Assembly (NCBI GenBank): GCA_025928415.1 | Contig: JAICJK010000208.1 | Coordinates: 1-5,246, forward strand | Length of the DNA stretch: 5,246 nucleotides | Direction of reading: 5' to 3' | DNA from: Solirubrobacteraceae bacterium | Lineage (GTDB): Bacteria; Actinomycetota; Thermoleophilia; Solirubrobacterales; Solirubrobacteraceae | Part shown: positions 1 to 3,989 of the stretch, one piece after another | Position numbering within the stretch: position 1 is the stretch's first letter | Layout of the letters: each line of letters starts with the position of its first letter | Notes under the pieces: model-generated | What the model was told of the DNA's origin: nothing | Databases searched by the model: none | The model's input: only the letters and a program-made list of their open reading frames with translations | Translations under genes and position numbers: made by a program

Positions 1-31
1 CGTTGGCGTTCTTCGGGTCGGGCGGAGTCAT
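1..31 (-). CDS. Possible N-terminus of a divergent gene, cut by the left edge
   Basis: Reading leftward from an ATG at 31-29 gives MTPPDPKNAN before the window ends. Eight of the nine codons after the ATG end in G or C, as in the real genes here. The competing plus-strand reading (third frame, stop at 66-68) has poorer third-position GC beyond about base 35, which favours a start near 31 over a gene tail running to 68. There is no clear Shine-Dalgarno sequence, and ten codons are too few to assign a family. If real, the gene is transcribed divergently from rpoD and 32-287 is a shared control region. Confidence 0.25.
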   Translation of the reverse strand, partial: MTPPDPKNAN

Positions 32-130
32 CGGCGGAATGATCCCAGGTCGCCCCGTCGCAACCTGAAACCGCGCGGCGTTTCACCGGTAGTAGTCCCG
101 GATGCCCGGAGAACGGCGCCGCGATCGTCG

Positions 131-159
131 TTGACTTCAAAAAGTGAAGCGCCTACCAT
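131..159 (+). promoter_or_regulatory. Likely sigma-70 promoter of rpoD
   Basis: A -35 hexamer TTGACT (131-136; five of six consensus bases) is followed by exactly 17 bp and a -10 hexamer TACCAT (154-159; four of six). This is the best housekeeping promoter match I noticed, and it lies in a locally AT-richer patch. Transcription would start near 165-167 and give a leader of about 120 nt before the rpoD ATG. The primary sigma factor may therefore transcribe its own gene. This is inferred from spacing and consensus only. Confidence 0.6.
134..149. promoter_or_regulatory. AT-rich palindrome inside the rpoD promoter
   Basis: Two overlapping inverted repeats are visible: ACTT-N4-AAGT (134-145) and CTTCA-N5-TGAAG (135-149). 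They cover the 3' half of the -35 hexamer and most of the spacer, where a bound repressor would block RNA polymerase. The same ACTT-N4-AAGT geometry occurs at 3546-3557, just before the HxlR-type regulator gene. An operator role is inference. The alternative is chance, because AT-rich promoters produce short palindromes easily. Confidence 0.3.
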
Positions 160-166
160 CAGCGAC

Positions 167-287
167 CTTACGGTCGAGCGCTACGGTGGGGTGAGTTGAC
201 GGCCCGCAGCCATCGCTCGGACGTCCTCAAGGCAAGCTCAGGGAAGTCGGCTGGAAGCCCTCGGACCGGCGAACGAAACGGACGCGC
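167..287 (+). other. rpoD mRNA leader of about 120 nt
   Basis: The stretch between the predicted transcription start and the rpoD ATG contains no recognisable riboswitch or RNA gene. A purine-rich Shine-Dalgarno-like run GGGGTGA (188-194) has no start codon at normal spacing behind it. The nearest start is TTG 196, which opens a 33-codon frame ending at TAG 295-297, slightly past the rpoD ATG. Third-position GC of that frame (about two thirds) is lower than in the real genes, so a translated leader peptide is only a weak possibility. A small GGCT/AGCC hairpin lies at 249-259. Confidence 0.3.
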
Positions 288-1394
288 ATGTCAGTAGTGG
301 AACTGCAGGAACTCGAAGAGATCAAGGGGCTGCTGGCCAAGGGGCAGCAGGTCGGCGTGCTCACGTACGCCGAGATCGCCAAGGCGGTCTCCGAGATCGA
401 CCTCGACGAAGCCGACGTCGAGGACCTCCACGGCTTCCTGGAGAAGTCGGAGATCGAGCTGGTCGAGGAGATCGACCCCGCCACGGCGGCGGCCAACGAG
501 GTCGAGCGCGCCCCGGACAAGCGCCGGGGCCGGCGCCAGTCCAAGGCGACGCTGGACCTCAAGCCGGACATGACGACGGACTCGCTGCAGCTGTTCCTCA
601 AGGACATCGGCAAGGTCCGGCTGCTCACCGCGCAGGAGGAGGTCGACCTCGCCAAGCGCATCGAGCGCGGCGACCTCGACGCCAAGCAGAAGATGGTCGA
701 GTCCAACCTGCGCCTGGTCGTCTCGATCGCCAAGAACTACCGCAACCAGGGCCTGCCGTTCCTCGACCTGATCCAGGAGGGGACGCTCGGCCTCGTCCGC
801 GCCGCGGAGAAGTTCGACTACCGCAAGGGCTTCAAGTTCTCGACCTACGCGACGTGGTGGATCCGCCAGGCCATCGCGCGCGCGCTCGCGGACAAGGCCA
901 GGACGATCCGCATCCCCGTCCACGTCGTCGAGAAGCTCAACAAGATCGGCCGCGCCGAGCGCAAGCTGGTCACCGAGCTCGGGCGCGAGCCCACCGCGGA
1001 GGAGATCGCCGAGGTCACCGGCATCGAGCCCGAGGAGGTCGAGTCGATCAAGCGCTCCGCGCAGGCGCCCGTCTCCCTCGAGAAGCCCGTGGGCGACGAG
1101 GAGGAGTCGGAGTTCGGCCAGTTCATCGCCGACGAGCGCGCGGAGTCCCCGTACGAGCGCGCCGCCGAGATCCTGACCAAGGAGGCGCTGCGCGAGGCGC
1201 TGGAGAACCTCTCCTACCGCGAGCGCCGCGTGCTCGAGCTCCGCTACGGGCTCGGCGGTGAGCACCCCCGCACGCTCGACGAGGTCGGCCGCACGTTCAA
1301 CGTGACGCGCGAGCGGATCCGCCAGATCGAGAACCAGTCGCTGAAGAAGCTGCAGTCGCTCGCGGAGGCGCAGAAGCTCCGCGATGTCGCGTAG
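288..1394 (+). CDS. rpoD: Primary (housekeeping) RNA polymerase sigma factor, RpoD/SigA
   Basis: This 368-residue sigma-70 protein directs RNA polymerase to -10/-35 promoters. Residues about 5-65 form an acidic region 1.1-like domain. Region 1.2 follows at about 97-130 ([20 protein letters not shown]). Region 2 spans 137-205, with the core-binding segment [16 protein letters not shown] and the -10 recognition/melting segment [17 protein letters not shown]. Region 3 is about 206-292. Region 4 is about 305-358, with the -35 helix-turn-helix [21 protein letters not shown]. The long non-conserved insert between regions 1.2 and 2 found in proteobacterial RpoD is absent, as in Gram-positive SigA. 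The usual LRHPSRS-type C-terminus is replaced by [14 protein letters not shown], which I associate with Thermoleophilia. ATG 288 is the first in-frame start after an in-frame stop at 192-194. No Shine-Dalgarno sequence precedes it. The full region 1.1 and complete region 2 argue for a primary rather than an alternative sigma factor. Confidence 0.96.
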   Translation: MSVVELQELEEIKGLLAKGQQVGVLTYAEIAKAVSEIDLDEADVEDLHGFLEKSEIELVEEIDPATAAANEVERAPDKRRGRRQSKATLDLKPDMTTDSLQLFLKDIGKVRLLTAQEEVDLAKRIERGDLDAKQKMVESNLRLVVSIAKNYRNQGLPFLDLIQEGTLGLVRAAEKFDYRKGFKFSTYATWWIRQAIARALADKARTIRIPVHVVEKLNKIGRAERKLVTELGREPTAEEIAEVTGIEPEEVESIKRSAQAPVSLEKPVGDEEESEFGQFIADERAESPYERAAEILTKEALREALENLSYRERRVLELRYGLGGEHPRTLDEVGRTFNVTRERIRQIENQSLKKLQSLAEAQKLRDVA

Positions 1395-1453
1395 CACATC
1401 GTTGATCGCGTAGCACATCGTCGATCGCGTAAGCACATCGTCGATCGCGTAGC
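1387..1453 (+). repeat. Short tandem repeat (19-20 bp unit) overlapping the rpoD stop
   Basis: The unit is GATCGCGTAGCACATCGTC. A variant first copy (TCGCGTAGCACATCGTT, 1387-1403) carries the rpoD stop codon TAG at 1392-1394. A full copy follows at 1404-1422, a 20-bp copy with one extra A at 1423-1442, and a partial copy at 1443-1453. Each copy contains TAG or TAA, and with TGA at 1403-1405 all three forward frames are closed within about 20 nt of the stop. The near-identity suggests recent slippage or duplication of the gene's 3' end. Any function is unknown. Confidence 0.9.
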
Positions 1454-1474
1454 GCCGCGCGACCACGAGCTGGT

Positions 1475-1506
1475 GACGGAGGGCCCGGGCGACCGGGCCC
1501 TCCGTC
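1475..1506 (+). terminator. Perfect 14-bp GC hairpin, likely rpoD terminator
   Basis: GACGGAGGGCCCGG (1475-1488) pairs perfectly with CCGGGCCCTCCGTC (1493-1506) around the four-base loop GCGA, a GNRA-type tetraloop. The structure lies 80 nt past the rpoD stop and ahead of pilT. The sequence after it (GTGTTGCG) is not a U-tract. It may act as a U-less terminator of the kind common in GC-rich actinobacteria, or as an mRNA 3'-end stabiliser. The hairpin is seen directly; the terminator role is inferred. Confidence 0.75.
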
Positions 1507-1555
1507 GTGTTGCGCGCCACTGATCTCAAGTCCCCGGGCGCACGTCCGATCCAGC

Positions 1556-1562
1556 GGGGGAG
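1556..1562 (+). promoter_or_regulatory. Purine run abutting the pilT start (atypical RBS)
   Basis: GGGGGAG runs directly into ATG 1563. It resembles a Shine-Dalgarno core, but spacing is only zero to two bases instead of the usual five to nine. It may work poorly or not at all. There is no alternative in-frame start between the stop at 1521-1523 and 1563, and the protein begins where PilT proteins normally begin, so the start itself looks sound. Confidence 0.35.
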
Positions 1563-2723
1563 ATGTTCGACATCGACAACGCCCTGCGCCTGCTCGTCGC
1601 CACCGGCGGCTCCGACCTGCACCTCAAGGTGCCGTCGCGGCCCCTGATCCGCGTCGACGGCCTGCTCAAGCCGATCGAGGGCCTCCCCGAGCTGACCGCG
1701 GAGGACACCGAGGCGGCCGTCCGCCACATCCTCGACGACCCGGTGAAGCTCGCGGAGTTCGTCGAGGACCACGAGGTCGACTTCTCCTACGCGATCGAGG
1801 GAGTCGCGCGCTTCCGCGTCAACGCCTTCCGCCAGCGCGGCTGGGCCTCGCTGGTCATCCGCGCGATCCCCGCGGCGATCCAGACGATCGACGACCTCAA
1901 CCTGCCGCCGGTGATCCGCGAGCTCGCCGAGGAGGAGCGCGGCATCGTGCTGCTCACCGGCACGACCGGCTCGGGCAAGTCGACGACGCTCGCCGCGATG
2001 ATCGACCACATCAACGCGACGCGGTCCAAGCACGTCATGACGATCGAGGACCCGATCGAGTTCCTGCACACCGACAAGCTGTCGGCGATCAACCAGCGCG
2101 AGGTCGGGGCCGACACGGCGTCGTTCAAGCGCGCGCTGCGCCGCGTCCTGCGCCAGGACCCCGACGTGATCCTCATCGGCGAGATGCGCGACGAGGAGAC
2201 CGTCCACACCGCGCTGTCCGCGGCGGAGACCGGGCACCTCGTCTTCTCGACCGTCCACACCGTGGACGCCGCCGAGACCGTCAACCGCCTGATCGACTTC
2301 TTCCCGCCGCACATGCATCAGCAGGTCCGCGCGATGCTCGCCGGCACGCTGAAGGGCGCCGTCTCCCAGCGCCTGGTCCCCGCGGCCGAGGGCCGCGGCC
2401 GCGTCGCCGTCTGCGAGGTCCTGCGCATGACCGGCCGGGTCCGGGACATGATCATGGACCCCAAGCAGACCGGGAAGCTCAACGAGGTCATCTCCGACGG
2501 CGGCTACTACGGGATGCAGACCTTCGACCAGGCGCTGTTCGGCCACCTCAAGGCCGGCCGGGTGACGATGGAGCAGGCCGTGCAGGCCGCCACCAGCCCG
2601 CACGACTTCAAGCTGCTCGTGGCCGCCGACGGCCGCCGCGGCACGACGATGGACGACCTGGCCGAGGCCGAGACCAAGCGCTCGGCGAACGCCGGCGCCC
2701 CGGCCGGAGCCGCCCTGCGCTGA
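1563..2723 (+). CDS. pilT: Type IV pilus retraction ATPase, PilT family
   Basis: This 386-residue hexameric secretion-type ATPase is predicted to power depolymerisation of type IV pili at the inner face of the membrane. The N-terminal PAS-like domain (1-110) contains the family signature GSDLHLKV (16-23). The RecA-like motor has Walker A GTTGSGKST (133-141), the Asp box TIEDPIEF (160-167), Walker B ILIGEMRD (203-210) and the His box TGHLVFSTVHT (223-233), all intact. The C-terminal YGMQTFDQAL segment (316-325) and its surroundings match PilT rather than PilB or GspE, and the zinc-binding tetracysteine motif of those assembly ATPases is absent. The AIRNLIRE motif needed for retraction in characterised PilTs appears as GRVRDMIMD (291-299). 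Residues 356-386 are an Ala/Gly-rich tail beyond the core. No other pilus gene is in the window, so its partners must lie elsewhere. The terminator-like hairpin upstream suggests separate transcription from rpoD. Confidence 0.93.
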   Translation: MFDIDNALRLLVATGGSDLHLKVPSRPLIRVDGLLKPIEGLPELTAEDTEAAVRHILDDPVKLAEFVEDHEVDFSYAIEGVARFRVNAFRQRGWASLVIRAIPAAIQTIDDLNLPPVIRELAEEERGIVLLTGTTGSGKSTTLAAMIDHINATRSKHVMTIEDPIEFLHTDKLSAINQREVGADTASFKRALRRVLRQDPDVILIGEMRDEETVHTALSAAETGHLVFSTVHTVDAAETVNRLIDFFPPHMHQQVRAMLAGTLKGAVSQRLVPAAEGRGRVAVCEVLRMTGRVRDMIMDPKQTGKLNEVISDGGYYGMQTFDQALFGHLKAGRVTMEQAVQAATSPHDFKLLVAADGRRGTTMDDLAEAETKRSANAGAPAGAALR

Positions 2724-2730
2724 GCGCGCT

Positions 2731-2747
2731 GGGCGGGCGGTCCGCCC
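2731..2747 (+). terminator. Weak hairpin after pilT
   Basis: GGGCGG (2731-2736) pairs with CCGCCC (2742-2747) around a five-base loop, eight bases past the pilT stop. The stem is short and is followed by CCTTCCCG, not a U-tract. In DNA this rich in G and C such a stem can arise by chance. Confidence 0.3.
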
Positions 2748-2772
2748 CCTTCCCGCGGCGCGGTGCGCGCCG

Positions 2773-2778
2773 TAGGGT
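2773..2778 (+). promoter_or_regulatory. -10-like hexamer of the AIM24 gene (leaderless candidate)
   Basis: TAGGGT (2773-2778) fits the actinobacterial TANNNT -10 pattern and lies six bases before ATG 2785, the spacing expected of a leaderless transcript. No convincing -35 is seen; the sequence 17 bp upstream is TTCCCG. The AGGG inside the same hexamer could instead be a weak Shine-Dalgarno sequence with seven bases of spacing, so the two readings compete. Confidence 0.4.
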
Positions 2779-2784
2779 CGGGTC

Positions 2785-3501
2785 ATGCAGACGACCCTCG
2801 CCCAGTTCTCCGAGACCGCGTCCACGGACGCGTTCTCGCTGCAGAACCACAAGCTGCTCAAGGTCTCGCTGGCCGGCCGCACGGTCCAGGCCAAGCTCGG
2901 GTCGATGGTCGCCTACCAGGGCGACGTGACCTTCGAGCACGCGGGCTCCGGCGGGATGGGCCGCCTGGTCAAGAAGGCGCTGACGGGCGAAGGGCAGTCG
3001 CTGATGAAGGCGAGCGGCAGCGGCGAGCTGTTCCTCGCCGACCAGGCCCAGGACATCCACCTGCTGCGCCTGGAGGGCGACGCCATCACGGTCAACGGCC
3101 CGAACCTGCTCGCGTTCGAGGCGGGGATCGACTGGGACATCCAGCGCATCAAGGGCGCGAGCGGGATGCTGGGCGGCGGCCTGTTCAACACGGCGCTGCA
3201 GGGCACCGGCTGGGTGGCCGTCCTCTCCGACGGGCCGCCCGTCCTGCTCGACGTCGGCGGAGCGCCGACGTACGCCGACGCGCAGGCCGCGATCACCTGG
3301 TCGTCCGGCGTGACGACGTCGCTCAAGACCGACGTGAAGCTGTTCAAGAGCCTCACGGGCCGCAGCTCGGGCGAGACCGTGCAGATGGCCTTCGGCGGCG
3401 AGGGCTGGGTCCTCGTGCAGCCGTCGGAGGGCCGCGTGGGTCGCGAGCCGGACTCCGGCAGCGGCTCGAACAGCGGCCTCGGCTCGCTGCTCGGCAACTA
3501 G
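2785..3501 (+). CDS. AIM24 family protein
   Basis: This 238-residue protein matches bacterial AIM24-family proteins (named after a yeast mitochondrial biogenesis protein; the bacterial function is not established). It is a beta-rich, probably cytosolic protein with no signal peptide or membrane span. Recognisable family stretches are VAYQGDVTFEHAGSGGMG (42-59), ADQAQDIHLLRLEGDAITVNG (start about 85), AFEAGIDWDIQRIKGASGM (110-128), GGGLFNTALQGTGWVAV (130-146) and the closing GEGWVLVQPSEG (205-216). The last 20 or so residues are a Ser/Gly-rich low-complexity tail. Length is normal for the actinobacterial form. ATG 2785 is preferred because the protein begins as its relatives do and a -10-like or weak Shine-Dalgarno signal lies just before it. 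It is 61 bp downstream of pilT, but nothing shows a functional link. Confidence 0.88.
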   Translation: MQTTLAQFSETASTDAFSLQNHKLLKVSLAGRTVQAKLGSMVAYQGDVTFEHAGSGGMGRLVKKALTGEGQSLMKASGSGELFLADQAQDIHLLRLEGDAITVNGPNLLAFEAGIDWDIQRIKGASGMLGGGLFNTALQGTGWVAVLSDGPPVLLDVGGAPTYADAQAAITWSSGVTTSLKTDVKLFKSLTGRSSGETVQMAFGGEGWVLVQPSEGRVGREPDSGSGSNSGLGSLLGN

Positions 3502-3517
3502 GGCCGGGATCCAGGCA

Positions 3518-3540
3518 GCCGCCCAGGCTCCCCAGGCGGC
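3518..3540 (+). terminator. Short hairpin after the AIM24 gene
   Basis: GCCGCC (3518-3523) pairs with GGCGGC (3535-3540) around an 11-base loop. It lies 16 bases past the AIM24 stop and just before the AT-rich hxlR control site. The same stretch holds three copies of CCAGGC (3511-3516, 3523-3528, 3532-3537). There is no U-tract, so termination is only a possibility. Confidence 0.3.
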
Positions 3541-3565
3541 ACTTCACTTGGTAAAGTCTTGACCA
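3541..3565 (+). promoter_or_regulatory. Probable operator/promoter of the HxlR-type regulator
   Basis: This AT-rich island in very GC-rich DNA contains overlapping imperfect palindromes: ACTTCAC-TTG-GTAAAGT (3541-3557, six of seven pairs), ACTT-N4-AAGT (3546-3557) and TGGTAAAG-T-CTTGACCA (3549-3565, seven of eight pairs). A -10-like TAAAGT (3552-3557) sits nine bases before ATG 3567 with no Shine-Dalgarno sequence, suggesting a leaderless start. HxlR/DUF24 regulators commonly bind palindromes next to their own or adjacent promoters. Autorepression by the downstream gene product is the simplest reading and is inferred. Confidence 0.55.
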
Positions 3566-3566
3566 G

Positions 3567-3926
3567 ATGCCCGTCGATGAAACCTGTCCCGTGTGCCGTA
3601 CCGCCGACATCGTGTGCGGGAAGTGGACCCTGCTGCTCGTGCGCGACCTCGCCGAGGGCCGCTCGCGCTTCTGCGAGCTCGAGCGCTCGCTGAGCGGCAT
3701 CAGCCCCCGGACGCTCTCCCTGCGCCTGCGCGCGCTGGAGGAGGAGGGCATCGTCGAGCGCATGACCTATCCCGAGGTCCCGCCGCGCGTCGAGTACGCG
3801 CTGACCGACAAGGGCCTGGCGCTGCTGCCGATCATCGAGGACATGCGCGACTACGGCAGCCGCTGGCTCGGTGCGGACTGCGCCGCGGAGCCCGAGGCGG
3901 GCGACGTGGTCGTCGCCGCCGCGTAG
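3567..3926 (+). CDS. HxlR-family (DUF24) winged-helix transcriptional regulator
   Basis: This 119-residue MarR-like DNA-binding protein of the HxlR family probably works as a homodimer. The family signature runs CPVCRTADIVCGKWTLLLVR (7-26), then RFCELERSL (34-42), the recognition-helix region GISPRTLSLRLRALEEEGIV (44-63) and the wing YPEVPPRVEYALTDKG (68-83). Five cysteines are present (7, 10, 17, 36, 105). Several characterised family members sense quinones, aldehydes or oxidants through a conserved N-terminal cysteine, and C7 is in about that position. C10 and C17 are extra candidates. ATG 3567 gives the normal family N-terminus. The AT-rich palindromic site touching the start codon suggests autoregulation. 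The gene is flanked by AIM24 on one side and a convergent propeller gene on the other, so no obvious enzyme target such as an oxidoreductase is adjacent, and the inducer cannot be predicted. Confidence 0.93.
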   Translation: MPVDETCPVCRTADIVCGKWTLLLVRDLAEGRSRFCELERSLSGISPRTLSLRLRALEEEGIVERMTYPEVPPRVEYALTDKGLALLPIIEDMRDYGSRWLGADCAAEPEAGDVVVAAA

Positions 3927-3961
3927 GCGCCGCCCGCCCACGCGGGCCGACGCGAGGCGCA

Positions 3962-3988
3962 CCCGCCGGCGGGCGCCCGCCGCGGGCG
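3962..3988. terminator. Overlapping GC palindromes at a convergent gene junction
   Basis: Between the hxlR stop (3926) and the minus-strand propeller stop (3990-3992) lie nested palindromes: CCCGCCGGCGGG (3962-3973), GGCGGGCGCCCGCC (3968-3981) and a CGCCCG/CGGGCG stem with a three-base loop (3974-3988). The symmetry would let a structure form in either transcript, as expected of a bidirectional terminator. There is no U-tract on either side, and the base composition alone favours such palindromes. Confidence 0.4.
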
Positions 3989-3989
3989 A

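Noticed and set aside
1387..1453. CRISPR array or mobile-element end at the repeat after rpoD
   Set aside because: The copies are directly adjacent with no spacers and no terminal inverted repeats or transposase nearby. It is a plain short tandem repeat.
291..2894. An 867-codon stop-free minus-strand frame opposite rpoD, the intergenic gap and pilT
   Set aside because: It is a mirror of GC-rich plus-strand codons. The product is a low-complexity mix of Leu, Arg, Asp, Val, Glu and Gly with no recognisable domain, while the opposite strand carries unmistakable sigma factor and PilT motifs.
2763..3554. A 263-codon plus-strand frame overlapping the AIM24 gene
   Set aside because: The product is Arg/Gly/Ala-rich without domains. 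The overlapping 2785-3501 frame matches a known family along its length.
3560..3588. TTGACC at 3560-3565 as a -35 box for a transcript starting inside hxlR
   Set aside because: No acceptable -10 hexamer lies 16-18 bp downstream. The hexamer is better explained as the right arm of the palindrome before the hxlR ATG.
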